A stretch of DNA of 64,000 nt from Ornithodoros turicata (taxonomy: Eukaryota > Arthropoda > Arachnida > Ixodida > Argasidae). This document shows positions 43,600 to 54,999 of the stretch, one piece after another. The stretch is from assembly GCF_037126465.1 (NCBI RefSeq), contig NC_088201.1:231218258-231282257 (forward strand). Direction: 5' to 3'. Numbering within the stretch: position 1 is the first letter of the stretch; every line of letters starts with the position of its first letter. Position numbers and translations under genes: made by a program. The notes beneath the pieces are model-generated. The model was not told the origin of the DNA, ran no database searches, and worked only from the letters and a program-made list of their open reading frames with translations.

Positions 43600-44254
43600 G
43601 CAACTCAGCATGTCTGCACGTCTACTCCGCGCAGTAATCGTAATGGTGCCGTAAAGCTACAGACAGACAGGTTATGTTGTCGACGTAGTTTAACAGCTCG
43701 TTGCTTATCCAACCCAGCAAAACAAGCTGTACATGTTACGAGGAACGCTAAATATTTTTACATTGCTGTAGAATTGCGGTAAAACGACTTGGGGCGACGT
43801 CAGGCGGGAAATCATCCCAAATTCGTCAAGCAACAGTGATATATGTTCCCGCCGGCCTTCTTCTGTTTTCGACGCAGTGTTATAACCATGGAATGTGGTT
43901 TCACCGAAGTGTTGTCCACAATTTACAATTCTTGTTTTCTGAGAAGGTATGAGCACTATTGGCACTAAAATCGGAACGTCAGAGTGCTGAGGAGTGAGGC
44001 TATCGAATATTTATTATTTGCGAGTTTTACTTCATAGTAAGCTGCGATATCGAAACAGCCTCTTAGGACAACGTGCTATAGGCATGAGCCGTTAAGTGCT
44101 TCGTTGAAGTTATCCTTCCGTTCACTTCTAAGAGATAAATATTTGCACGTGTAGTTCGGGGAGAAGAAGGTTCTTTTTTTTTTTTTTTTTTGTGGGGTGC
44201 ATGCATATAGGGGTTCACTAGGGGGATAGCGGAATTCGTCGGGTGAAGAATTCA

Positions 44255-44289
<35 letters not shown>

Positions 44290-44860
44290 AAACTCGTAAC
44301 TCAACTCGAATAGGTAAATTTTCTGAGATTGCAGCTCTAGTGCTTTACAATAGCTTTAAGCCATCTGTGATTGGATTAAGCAGGTGCTGACACATCCGGG
44401 TCACAATCTAGTGCGTTCCAGTGTTTCAGAGTGTTGCTTGAACACTGATCATGTTGCGAAGACGCTCCTCTACGACGTAGGTAGCCTAGAGGACAAAATA
44501 TTCGCGTGAATAAGGGTGAGAGCGCAGTAGAAAATATTCGCATTAACGAGACATGCGAATCGACTTCCCCGTCTCACCAGGTCCCGCCATGTCAGGTTGT
44601 CTCGGAGAATAAACTGCTTATAGATCTACGCAATATATATATACTACAGAGTTTGTAATTATGATAGAAGGAACGAAAAGAGTGTTTGATATCCAGCGAG
44701 GATGTTGGAGGATGCAACATTCAGCACACATTTAAGAAAAGTTGAATTTGCATGTTGTGAAAAGTTTAAAAACTCCGATGACGCTTGGGATAAACTGGGG
44801 AGTAATTGCATCTTCTATAACTCCGCATTTTAGTTCCGTCGCATTGAAATTTACTCCCCA
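43600..44860. other. no gene seen
   Basis: A T-run at 44173-44191 and a (CT)n tract at 44256-44286. 44790-44860 has GGGGAGTAATTGCATCTTC and ends TTTACTCCCCA, a remnant of the family at 57100-57217. Confidence 0.4.
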
Positions 44861-45143
44861 CACTCTGAGAAAAAAAGGGTGTTAAAAGGTGGTAAATTCT
44901 ATAGTGACCACCTAGATCAACCTATAGCGTCTGATAAAGGGTGCAAAAGGGTGGTAAAAACAGCTATCATATATATCCAAATTGCTACAAAAAGGCGTAC
45001 GCCCCCCTCGCTCACCAAATCAGAAGCGGTAGCCCTATCATTTGTAGGTAGCAGGTAGAACTTTGCAACCTTTTAGGCACAACATTTGCCACAACTATTG
45101 CCTCCTAAAAGGTGTAGCTGCTCCACCCTTTTTTCTGAGAGTG
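44861..45143. mobile_element. CACT-type MITE (family E) with C-like centre, TSD CA
   Basis: Tips CACTCTGAGAAAAAAAGGGTG-like and CACCCTTTTTTCTGAGAGTG with CA flanks. The middle (44970-45040) is MITE-C text: CATATATCCAAATTGC, AAAAGGCGTACGCCC, AATCAGAAGCGGTAGCCC. Either a chimera or a C fragment inserted in E. Confidence 0.75.
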
Positions 45144-45145
45144 CA

Positions 45146-46500
45146 GGGCATCAAGTAGTTACTAGACTTCGCAAATGGTACTCTGAATCCAACGATCTAC
45201 GCAAAACCTGTTCTCTTCTCCAATTTGATAAACCATCGGCTATACAGGATGTCCCAGAAAACGTGTCATTGAATTATAATAAAAAAAAACTACGCCACCT
45301 AGAATCATGTGGTCAACGGCATTTGTTCTTAGTAGATTTTTGCCATCTCCTGATGTGAATGTCATGTATCATAAGTTTAATTATGTAAATATTTGCGATC
45401 TGAACTCGGAAATTCGCCAAGTAAAGGTCACTTTTTTACCCCACCAATATGAAGAGCGTGCCGAATCCACTTAAGTTCATGATAATCGACAATGACATTC
45501 ACCAGCTATCCCATTGGAAAAAATAGCCGAACATTTAGAACATTTTAGAATTGGTGCTTATTCCTTATCAGAGTGTTTGTTATGATTACGATTGTCAATA
45601 TTTTATATTACTGGATATATCCCGGTTCATGGTGTAATTCGAAGCATTTCCATTCACCACATGTTATCAATACTTATGTGCGTAACATCTGCGAGGACAA
45701 AGTGTGAAATGCAGGGACCATTCTGGGAAATTTCTTTACTTGCGTGCGTTTAGGCCAAAAAGAGGCTAATGGTTATGGCAGTTAATTTAGTCCCCGAATA
45801 AACAAAATTTGCTCACATTTGGTAAATTTACTCCTTGTGCGTCGTCCTCTGTGACGCTTCTATTTCGTGAACTCTTTTTTTTTCCCCTAAAGGTACAGTA
45901 AAGTTCCAGACATACAACGTTATAGTGCTGGCTGATTTAACAGCCTGGATGCTTAGTATACGAACGCCACAAAAATTTCGTTGAAATCCACCTCGTAGAT
46001 TTTTTAATAGAAAATTCAGAATTAATATTACTGGCAACCCTCTGTATAAGACCCGACACGAACTCCGCAGTTCCCGCCATGTAAGGCGGCGATCATAAAC
46101 ATGCAAATAACAATGGGAGCGTATACAGCGACACCTGAGGGCCGCTGCCATCACCATGCCGGCTCGCCGGACGTGGGGCGTCTTTGCGTAGATGACTCTA
46201 AGGGTGATTCTGCTGACAGTTTTGTTACCCATTTGCACGATGTAGCATTTATTCTTTCATTTTGAGAGAATATATGTCACGGACTACTTCGTCTGAACAA
46301 ACTTTTCAAATAAAGTTTTTGAAGTCGGCTACTTAGGCCGCAGCTTAGCCTATAGTGTCACTGAACAGCTTCTCTCAGAGTATTGCGTTCCTTTTCCCCG
46401 GCACTGTGCAGACAGACGTCTGGCAACACTGACAGCGCCGCTCTCTCATTGGACGCAATCAGCAAATCTGCGGCATTTTGTTGGCGCGCCAGTGGAACCG
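45146..46500. other. no gene; one isolated mariner-type tip
   Basis: TATACAGGATGTCCCAGAAAA at 45240-45260 looks like the left end of a Tc1/mariner-type element, but no partner is found within the stretch. Short frames elsewhere are unrecognised. Confidence 0.4.
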
Positions 46501-46502
46501 CA

Positions 46503-46740
46503 CACTCTTAAAACTGAACTTAACCACATAGCACGCTCCTCGCAAACTATCATCCCTAGTAACATCGTTCTCGCGTATGATTTGTTGAAAACAGGGCGGT
46601 GCACGCCTTTTTTTGTACTAATTATGTGCTGCAAAAGCGTTGCAAAAAGGCGTATGTTTTCAACAAGTCAAGGGAGAGACTTATGCCATTCGGGATGATG
46701 GTTGGCTAGTAGGTGTCATGCGGTGAAGTTCTCTTCTGTA
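46503..46740. mobile_element. diverged MITE between A and B (variant F)
   Basis: Left tip CACTCTTAAAACTGAACTT; inner text mixes B-like CATCGTTCTCGCGTATG with A-like GTGCACGCC. Centre TTATGTGCTGCAAAAGC resembles 366-648. Right tip is mutated (GTGAAGTTCTCTTCTG). Confidence 0.75.
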
Positions 46741-46761
46741 CACAGACGGGATCTGTCATCG

Positions 46762-46987
46762 GCATAGCATGCTCCTAGCCAACCATAATCTCAAATGATA
46801 TCGTTATCTGCCCTGATTTGATGAAAACGGGAGGCGTACGCATTTTTTGTGACAATTATGAACAGCATAAGTGTCACAAAAAAGGCGTACGCCTCTCGTT
46901 TTCAACAAATCGGGGCAGATAACGATATCACTTGAGATTATGGTTGGCTAGGAGCATGCTATGCCGTGAAGTTCATTTTTAAGAGTG
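46762..46987. mobile_element. MITE-A copy lacking the left tip
   Basis: Starts GCATAGCATGCTCC and runs to AAGAGTG followed by TG. CATAATC variant on both arms. Confidence 0.88.
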
Positions 46988-46989
46988 TG

Positions 46990-47734
46990 ACGGACGAACT
47001 TAACGCAGGAAAATTGCCGTTCCCACACGCCGCCACCTGGCGTAGAACTTCCAGTTGTACATCAGTTGCAGTATTCTGAAGCTATTCAGTGGCTCAAGCA
47101 GGAACACGTGTAGGCGAAACAAAATGAGAAAAACGGACGGAAAACGGAAGGCCAAGTAACAGATTGAAACTTTATCACCGCTGAGAAGACCAAAGGTCTA
47201 GACAGGTGTTGCCGTGCTAACGCAACTCCGAAACGAACGCTCTCAGCGGCAACTTCCGCCGCTCACTCATCACGTGGGTGACGTTTCGAGGAAATTAGAC
47301 GCCTCGCCTCAAAGGGCACCCATGGGAGACGTCCACCTGCTGATGGGACTCACACACGAATACCTCATCGATTTGTGTCGGGAAAAGTGCGCATGTTTGC
47401 CTTCGCTTTCAGTTCCCGCTTTTTTTCTTCTTCTTCTTTGTCTTCTTCTTCCTGTGTGCGACGCAGAGAATACTGTGGCCAGGTGTAGCTGGACAGCGAT
47501 GATGGATGGTTTTCGCTCATTGTTGAGGAGAGACGCCCTTACGTTGGAAAGATCGCCAAGTTCAAATGAAATCTGTTTTATAAGGACAGTCTGGCGCTAT
47601 CGGCTAATCTTGAAATTGTGAGAAATTCGCGCGGTCAAAATGCGACAACACACGGCACAGCGCCGGTGAATTGGTAGTCTTGCGCCCGTGCGAGGTCACG
47701 TGACAGTTGATACCCGAACGCGGGTGCCTAAGCT
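46990..47734. other. no confident gene
   Basis: The plus frame 47214-47621 encodes a leucine-rich stretch preceded by a CTTCTTCTTC tract. I see no supporting gene structure. Confidence 0.35.
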
Positions 47735-47736
47735 TA

Positions 47737-48245
47737 CACGCTTAAAAATGATGGTGGTGGTGGTGGTGGTGGTGGTGATAGGGCTTGCCGTTGTCGGCCT
47801 CACGTATGTGGGCAACGTCACGACTCACGCCCTGGGGGAATGTGCGTCCTGGGCCGACTTCTAAGGGAACTGTGCCGACATATGTCTGAAAGCGTCTGAG
47901 GAAAACCCAGGAAAAACCCCAGACAGCACAGCCGGCACCGGGATTCGAACCCGGGTACCTCCCAGTCTCGACGTGACATGGCCAGCACGCTAACCGCACG
48001 CTTAAAAATGAACTTCACCGCATAGCATGCTCCTAGCCAACCATCATCTCGAATGATATCGTTATCTTCCCTGATTTGTTGAAAACGGGAGGCGTACGCC
48101 TTTTTTGTGACACTTATGCGTTTCATAATTGTCACAAATAAGGCGTACGCCTACCGTTTTCAACAAATCAGGGAAGACAACGATATCATTCGAGATTATG
48201 GTTGGCTAGGGGCGTGCTATGCGGTGAAGTTCATTTCTAAGAGTG
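47737..48245. mobile_element. MITE-A copy with a SINE inside its left tip, TSD TA
   Basis: Left tip CACGCTTAAAAATGA (47737-47751) is repeated at 47997-48011 around a SINE. Outer flanks are TA. Both arms carry TTCCCTGATTT / AAATCAGGGAA instead of the usual TGCCC/GGGCA. Confidence 0.93.
47752..47996 (-). mobile_element. Ruka-like SINE, complete, 15-bp TSD
   Basis: 245 bp. (GGT)n on the plus strand is its 3' tail; head ends AACC. Duplication CACGCTTAAAAATGA is part of the host MITE, so the SINE is younger than the MITE. Confidence 0.94.
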
Positions 48246-48269
48246 TAGAGCTAGTGAAAGTTAAATTCT

Positions 48270-48400
48270 AAAGTTAATGTGATATCCACTTGGAGATACC
48301 TTCCAAGAAGCAAACATTAAAAAACTTTCGCAAAATTCGTTCGTGTTTTTTTGCAAAACATCGAAAACATCGAATTCGAAACCGACTGCGGGCTTCCGGT
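48270..48400 (+). repeat. retroelement-like block shared with 18430-18980
   Basis: GTGATATCCACTTGGAGATACC, TTTCGCAAAATTCGTTCGTG and GGCTTCCGGTTGAAACGGC follow the same order in both places. Confidence 0.45.
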
Positions 48401-48406
48401 TGAAAC

Positions 48407-48798
48407 GGCACTGTGCTCCTTCGCCCTCTCACATTGGGGGTGAAAGAAAGACTGTCTCCGAAGATGCGCAATAAACAAAGTAAAGAAAAAAATTGTGTTC
48501 CTTCGCAATTTTTTTTTTTTTGTTGCGGACGATCTACCGAACGGATTTTTGTCCTGAAAACGGCTACGATATCAGGTGACCGAAAGGAACAGATTCGGAC
48601 TCATTCGGACCACTTCGTAGCTTTTATAATTAAAATGTTAATTAGCGATTTTTAGGTAATTACTTATTCGACGGTTGAGCAAGAAACGGCCAAGAACGTC
48701 CGCCGGCCCAGAGATGATAGACGTGAAAACAGAATGTCTATAGCTCTTATAGTTTTTTTAATGAAAAATCTGTTTCGAAAAAAAAAGGACAGCCTGTA
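48407..48798. mobile_element. truncated copy of the 54445 mariner-type family
   Basis: Right half only: CGGTCACC-type complement, CGGCCCAGAGATGATAGACG, TTTCGAAAAAAAAAAGGACA and the tip GCCTG followed by TA. The left tip is missing. Confidence 0.65.
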
Positions 48799-49070
48799 TG
48801 AGGATTACATGCCTCTTTACTGTTTCTTCCTGACAACAGTAACAACTATTGACGACCGTCATATGCCACGGCTACTGTTGATTGCAACAGCAATTGGAAT
48901 GTGGCGCAGCTGTTGTTGATGTGCGTCACTGACAGGACTACAGCGTATGCGGACGCACTTTCCAGAGTGTATACACGTATTACGTTGCGCACTTCTTGTT
49001 TATTAAAGTGATCTCAGTATATTTATACAAGGCGTGCGATCTCTACCAGATGTTTCACGAACATCCCCTA

Positions 49071-49321
49071 CACTGTTAAAAATGAACTTCACCGCATAGC
49101 CCGCTCCTAGCCAACCATAATCTCGAATGACATCGTTATCTGCCCTGATTTGTTGAAAACGGGAGGCGTACGCCTTTTTTTGTGACAATTATGAACAGCA
49201 TAAGTGTCACAAAAAAAGGCGTACGCCTACCGTTTTCAACAAATCAGGGCAGATAACGATATCATTCGAGATTATGGTTGGCTAGGAGCGTGCTATGCGG
49301 TGAAATTCATTTTTAAGAGTG
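49071..49321. mobile_element. MITE-A copy, 251 bp, TSD TA
   Basis: Complete; two extra T/A in the central runs. CATAATC variant on both arms. Confidence 0.94.
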
Positions 49322-49389
49322 TAGCGTCGTTGCTGCTGTGGCTTATTGAATAATTGAAAACGACTGACGCGTTCGGGTGACGTTCTTTT

Positions 49390-49547
49390 CTTATTATTAT
49401 TATTTTTGTATTTACTAATACTGTAAGCCAATACGTGGCCCAAACAGGAGTGGCATACCTGTTTGACACCATACTCAACAATGGACAACTAAACAGAACT
49501 CAGTAAATTGACCCTTCACAACACGATCACACACTATATCTATTAAA
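49390..49547 (-). mobile_element. LINE 3' untranslated end
   Basis: Follows the frame 49548-49866 and ends GTAAATACAAAAATAATAATAATAAG on the minus strand, an (ATA)n-type tail. Confidence 0.6.
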
Positions 49548-49866
49548 TCAACTTTTTATCAACACCGCAAGGCATTCTATTGAGAACAAAAAATAGAATT
49601 GCTCCACGTTACTCATAAAATTACGTGACTCGAAAACACTTCCGTGCAATGAATTCCAATCTTCTATCGTTCGAGGGAAGAAACTATATTTAAGGGCATT
49701 TGTTCTTGCAAAAATTGGTGCTAGCTTTTGTTCCCGCTGGCCGTGTCGCGTTCTTCTCAACAAGGACGGTTTCACATAATTTGGTAAATTTAATGCGACA
49801 TTTCCCATCAGACCCTTACGAAGAAATAATATCCGACTAATTTCTCGGCGCAGTCCAAGTGTCTGA
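49548..49866 (-). pseudogene. non-LTR retrotransposon ORF2 C-terminus (CR1/L2/Jockey-like)
   Basis: The minus frame is open from 49866 to a stop at 49548 (about 105 residues). It reads LRREISRILFLRKGLMGNV, then LLRRTRHGQ, and then LKYSFFPRTIEDWNSL. A basic region followed by an SFFPRTI-DWN-L motif is typical of the extreme C-terminus of CR1/L2-like reverse-transcriptase polyproteins, downstream of the polymerase domain. The frame is cut at its 5' side where a hAT-like element starts (49869). The catalytic domains are absent, so it cannot be active. The short tail on its 3' side fits a 5'-truncated LINE insertion. Confidence 0.75.
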
Positions 49867-49868
49867 AT

Positions 49869-50217
49869 CAGGGTTCGCCGAATGGACCCAGTTTTAAAAA
49901 AACCACCCGGGTTTTTTTGGGTCCACCCGGGCTGAAAAACCCAATAAAGCCCACACGCGGGTGAAATACAGAAACGAAGGAAAAAAAGAAAAGAAGGAAA
50001 AGGGACGACTGCTTCGGAGATTCCTTTACCGTAAATTCTACAGCGGCAAACAATTATTTCTTCCAGAAATATGAAAAATAGGTGGAGAACGGCTGTTGCG
50101 TGTCATATGCAGCAGTTCGAAAAAAAAAATCCCAGCACCCGAAAAACCCACCCGAAAAACCCGAAAAAACCCACTGGGGCGGGCTTTTTAAAAAAACCCG
50201 GGTTTTTCCGAACCCTG
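49869..50217. mobile_element. hAT-like element with CCCGGGTTTTT repeats
   Basis: CAGGGTTCGCCGAATGG to TTTTTCCGAACCCTG. Both ends carry repeated ACCCGGGTTTTT/AAAAACCCACCCG words. No clear 8-bp duplication. Confidence 0.65.
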
Positions 50218-50224
50218 AATGGGA

Positions 50225-50447
50225 AACGGGCCTCCGCTGATCAGTGAGCCGCTCGTGTGCATACGGTCATTAATTAAATCACAATCCTAACATTTCAAAT
50301 TCTACTCCACACGCTTTGTGGACACCCCTACCGTAGCCGCAAGGACGTTCAGCGAAAAATATTCCAGAAAAAAAAAAAAAAACTCGCGCCGTGTCTAGCG
50401 ATTTTTTTTTTTTTCAAGTCATCAATTGGTTCTGGATTACATATATC
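50225..50447. mobile_element. fragment of the 19085/54031 mariner-type family
   Basis: GTGAGCCGCTCGTGTGCATACG, CATTAATTAAATCACAATCC and CACGCTTTGTGGA follow that family's arm. Interrupted by the 50448 hAT; possible continuation at 51600-51910 (GCCAGAAATATGTCACCCG). Confidence 0.5.
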
Positions 50448-51094
50448 CAGTGATGGCCAGTAGTTAAATACATGTAGTTAAACTACTAGTTAAACTACCA
50501 TATTGTAGTTAAAAAGTAGTTGTCAACTACTTGCAGAAATGTAGTGGCAACTACTAGTTAAACTACTATTTTAAGTAGTTAACTACAGTAGTTAGGTTAC
50601 TGAAGGCGCAAACTACTTCCGATTTTGCCGCAAGCTTTACGGCGCGATTGTGCCGACTTTTACCTTGAGCTACTTGTTTGATGAGAACGGAGGTGCAGAG
50701 CAATTGTGTCGTGCATGTGTAGTAAATCTTCACTTTTAATGCTTGTCCAGTGAAGCCTCATTTGCTGTGAAGTAATTCTGCAACTTAGTTTATCGCGTAG
50801 TCACAGAAAGAATCCCGCCGCGAGCTTTGTATTTGACTGTCGTAGCAGTGGCTAGAGCCAAAGTTTATCATTCCGTGTGATTCATATTTAGGTGTCCAAG
50901 AACACTATGAGGGATTGGTGTTGATGGACAACGTTAAGTGGTTATAGATGTAGTTAAACTACATTGCAGTAGTTAAAGAAATAGCTTTAACTACTCCCCT
51001 GAAAAGTAGTTTAACTACTAGTTAAACTACTCCATCGCGAAGTAGTTAGTAGTTATAGTTAAACTACTGTAGAAGTAGTTAGTGGCCATCACTG
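50448..51094. mobile_element. hAT element, perfect 8-bp TSD
   Basis: CAGTGATGGCCAGTAGTTAA to TTAGTGGCCATCACTG, with CATATATC at 50440-50447 and 51095-51102. Subterminal AGTAGTTAAACTACTAGTTA repeats on both sides. 647 bp, no transposase. Confidence 0.92.
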
Positions 51095-51130
51095 CATATA
51101 TCTCGCGTGGAGCCTAACTGTTCGGCTCTC

Positions 51131-51429
51131 AATAGACCTCTCCTTGTTTGTAAACAAACGACGTCACGCTGTTCGACAGCACCACCAGTTTGGTAGAGTT
51201 GAACTACGCTCGATGCTAGGGTCGAAGAAGGTCGCTCTCGAAAGCCACGGTCTTGAGGGTACTATGCGAGGGTCCCTGAAAGAGACGGGACCTTGGGTCC
51301 TACTTTTGCTGCAATAGGAGGCAACGAACAAGTGCCCATTCGTGGAACCCAGCCCTCCCCTTCCGATTTGTTTCGGTGTCAGTTTTGTCTACCAACGTCA
51401 TGATGACGTTTCTCGGGTACAGGTCTATT
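51131..51429. mobile_element. K-family short element
   Basis: AATAGACCTCTCCTTG to GGGTACAGGTCTATT. Inner CCTACTTTTGCTGCAATAGG is slightly changed from the other copies. Confidence 0.75.
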
Positions 51430-51909
51430 GCACGTTCATCCGCGTTGTTCCCACACGGACTGACGGAAGACATTGGGGCACCCGCAAGGTACCCTTAGGT
51501 ATTCCATCTCTACACGACTGGCACATAGCGCACAGCTGACGTTGGGTGTACGCTGGGATACAGGGTGGTTTTATCGTAATGATGACGAATGCACGAGAGC
51601 GCTGCGTATCAGTTAGGCCGAGAAGGGGTACCGAAGCGCCACTTGTGGCTGCTCTTTATCTTCAGTCACCCACTTGTGTGAGCCCGCCGCATGCACGCGC
51701 AATTGAGAGCCGGATTGCTGAGGGAAAGAGCTGATTTGTTGCGCTACGCCGCGCCAGAAATATGTCACCCGAAACCAGCCAATTACTCGAAAAAAGAAAT
51801 CACTATATGTGGACGGCGGTTTTATTCCGCAATATATTTCGCAGCCACGGCAAAGGCGTCGGAAGAGTTCAAAGTACAATTTAAAGCACAACCTGTATCA
51901 GAAACGATA

Positions 51910-52560
51910 AGAAGGGCATTACAGGGGAACTAATGCGCAGTTGAGTCAATCACTGTTGAGCTGTTGTCCGGTATACCAAGGAAATTTACCGAAGAAACAA
52001 ATCTCTTCGATAACGTCGGTTGTTTCCGAATTATTCAGTTGGAGAATTTTCGTAAAAGATACCGGTATATCAATCAGTCGCATCAACAGCCTTCTATCCG
52101 CCATTTTCACGCGATCGCTGTGCGCATGCGCATCCCGCGTCTTCTGCTCTTCTGGTTGAATGCAATGGAACCATTGCTGAAAACAGCCGTAGCCATTACT
52201 ATGTTAACGCTGCTATACACCATTTTCCCGTTTCCATTTTCCCTTCCGTCAATGAGTGAGGCTACGCTTCTCGGCACCAGAATTGTATGAAAGGACCCAG
52301 GAACGATAACGAAGAGCTTTGTGCTCGATGACAGTACTGCACTCAACAAGCGCAAGAATCTTCTTCTTCCTCTTCTTCAAAACAGTTGTGCACAGCTTAT
52401 TGGCCTCGCATGGAATGACACGGACACGGTTTGCTCCAGGGTCATGTTGTATACATAACGGACACTTAAACTTTGTACAGGGAGAAGCAGCAGGAATAGG
52501 CCTCGAAGCATAAGATCGATACTCAAAAAGCGAATACACGAAGTATACTGGAACGAATGA
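51910..52560. other. no gene seen
   Basis: Short unrecognised frames, CTTCTTCTTCCTCTTCTTC tract near 52360. Confidence 0.35.
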
Positions 52561-52576
52561 CACAGAAGCCGCAGCG

Positions 52577-52808
52577 ATGGTGGTGAAAGGGCTTGCCGTT
52601 GTCGGGCTCACGTATGTGGGCAACGTCAAGACTGACGCCCTGGGGGAATGTGCGTCCTGGGCCGACTTCTACGGGAACTGTGCCAACATATGTCTGAAAG
52701 CGTCTGAGGAAAACCCAGGAAAAACCCCAGACAGCACAGCCGGCACCGGGACTCGAACCCGGGTACCTCCCCGTCTCGGCGCGACATGGCCAGCACGCTA
52801 ACCACTGA
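52577..52808 (-). mobile_element. Ruka-like SINE, ~9-bp TSD
   Basis: Complete head and body on the minus strand, short ACC tail. GCCGCAGCG is found on both sides (52568-52576, 52809-52817), although its first bases may overlap the SINE head. Confidence 0.85.
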
Positions 52809-52922
52809 GCCGCAGCGCTCCCCACGCGCATTTCTTTTCAGCCAGTAGCAGACGACATTCGAGAGGGCGCCACATGTCAGGAAAATGGTCCATTCTATGC
52901 GTTGCTCAAACACTGCGTCAAT

Positions 52923-53112
52923 AGAGAGTTTTAGTGAATCGTACCCTATCGCCTATGCGTTACGTAACGGATAGCGCTGGTGGTTCTGCGCAGACGCAAA
53001 ACATAAAGACAGCTTCGCGCACTGCGCAGAACTACCACGCTAGTGTCAGTGACTCTACACCACGCTATCCCTTACGTACCCAAAGGCGATAGCGCAAAGT
53101 GCACTAAAACCC
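52923..53112. mobile_element. fold-back element, 190 bp
   Basis: AGAGTTTTAGTGAATCGTAC, CCTATCGCCTATGCG and GGTTCTGCGCAG on the left; inverse order on the right ending GTGCACTAAAAC. No duplication identified. Confidence 0.65.
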
Positions 53113-53188
53113 AATGTTTCCTGCAGCCGTTTCACAAGCTCTGGACAGTCATCGGTACGCTCGAGCTCCTTCAGCCTCAGTGGTAATA

Positions 53189-53718
53189 CCCCTGTCACAC
53201 GGGCATTTCGATCCTTCTCGAATCCGATCTGCATCGAACTTCCCGAGCACGCTCGAGTTTTGACGCTGCTACACGGCCACTTACAATGCGCATTGAATGG
53301 TTGACCTGTGGCGCGAGAGGCGGCGCAGCCGTCGCCGTCTGAGTACGTATCCGATTAGCTGTTCCGGCTGTTGTCGCGCGGTGTCGAGAATATGGGCAAA
53401 TGAATAAACGGAACTCATTAATTTCGCGTTTCCTATATAACAGCGATATTAGTGGTAATTTATCGTATACCGATGGAAGCATCATTTGTAGCTTCGCGCG
53501 CATGTCCGTCTTAAGTTATGACAGTTCACCGGGGTCGAGGTTGCAAATGGCGGCCTTCGAGCCGTCTTGAAATTCTCAATCCTGTTATTTGAACTGTCTT
53601 GAGTCAAGCAGGATCAAAGTTGAATCCTGCTTAGAAGCGGCCGTGTAGCACCATCCGATCTGCATTGGGTTCAAGCAGGTTCGGTCGAGCAGCCCCGAAA
53701 ATGCCCGTGTGACAGGGG
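53189..53718. mobile_element. TA-flanked TIR element (CCCCTGTCACACGGGCA ends)
   Basis: 530 bp, inverted CCCCTGTCACACGGGCA / TGCCCGTGTGACAGGGG, TA on both sides; second inverted block GCTGCTACACGGCC / GGCCGTGTAGCACC. Tc1/mariner-type by duplication only. Confidence 0.75.
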
Positions 53719-54030
53719 TATAACTTTTGCAAGGGGTGAGCAAGGTCACCGCAATATGACGCATGAGAATCCGCAGTGCACCACGTGTGATCTACTAGAT
53801 GAGCTAACCCGGACAGTTCCGGTGCCTCGTGCAGTGTCCCACTTGTCATGTGTTACGTCACGCATGCGTTCTTGCGAATATCCCCATCACACTTATATAA
53901 GTAAGGTGCCAGAGGGCCAATAGAGAGAAAGAGGAATGGGGCACGGGCCTCGCTCGGTTCCGTCGAGGGCCTGAGACTACTGTATAGAAAACAACGAGAA
54001 TTTGAGTTGCTGAATTGGGAACACTGTATA

Positions 54031-54429
54031 CCGAGTGTCCCACCGAAATCCTCCGGCTGGATAATTCGTGAACAGGTGGCGTCATCTAAGAAATTTCTGT
54101 TTGGTAAAGATCCTTGGGATCCTTGGTAAAGATCCTCGGCCATGAACTGAGTAGTGAGCGGCTCATTCGCATACGCTCACTAATTAAGTAAACACGCTAA
54201 CTGTTAACTTTTATTTCGCACGCTTACGGAACCTCCGTTTCACGCATCGGTACCTTTACGTTCCTATGTACCTAAGATGTTTATTTAACTAGTGAGCATA
54301 TGCAAATGAGCCGCTCACTAGTCAGTTCATGGCCGATGTCCCAAGTATCTTTACCAATACGAAATTTCTTCGGTAGCGCCACCTGTTCACGAATTATATC
54401 CACCCGGGGAATTTCGGTGGGACACCCGG
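54031..54429. mobile_element. Tc1/mariner-type fold-back MITE, TSD TA
   Basis: CCGAGTGTCCCACCGAAATC / GATTTCGGTGGGACACCCGG. 399 bp, palindromic arms, no insertions: it provides the empty site for element J. Confidence 0.88.
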
Positions 54430-54444
54430 TATAGTCTTACTATA

Positions 54445-54994
54445 CAGGCTGTCTTTTTTTTTTTTTTCGATACAGCTGTTTCATAAAAAAAACTATAAGG
54501 GCTATAAGGGCTGTCGGCATCCTGTTTTCACTTCTATCATCTCAGGGCTGGCGGACCTTTGGCCAGCTGTTGCTCAACCGTCGAAAGACTAATTGCTTAA
54601 AAATTGTTAATTAACTTTTTAGTTAGAAAAGCTACGAAGTTGTCCCAATGAGAACATCTGTTCCTTTCGGTCACCTGATATCTTAGCCGTTTTCAGAACA
54701 AAATTCCGTTCCATAGATCGTCCGCAAAAAAAAAAAATTCATGAAGGAACACCATTTTTTCTTTATTTTGTTCATTGTGCATCTTCGGAGACGCGTCTTT
54801 CCTTCAACCCCAATGCAGCTTTTATAATTAAAAAGTTTATCAACGATCTTTAGGTAATTTGTCATTTCACGGTTGAGCAACAGATAGCCAAGGACGTCGG
54901 CCGGCCCAGAGATGATAGAAGTAAAAACAGGATGTCTTAGCCTTTATAGTTTTTTTAATGAAAAATCTGTATCGAAAAAAAAAAAGACACCCTG
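54445..54994. mobile_element. Tc1/mariner-type fold-back MITE, TSD TA
   Basis: CAGGCTGTC plus T-run to A-run plus GACACCCTG; arms include CTATAAGGGCTGTCGGCATCC, ATCATCTCAGGGCTGGCGG and complements. 550 bp. Confidence 0.82.
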
Positions 54995-54999
54995 TATAT

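Noticed and set aside
47214..47621. 135-codon frame with a leucine-rich segment resembling a signal peptide
   Set aside because: The hydrophobic stretch comes from a CTTCTT tract, it is internal, and no splice or family evidence supports it.
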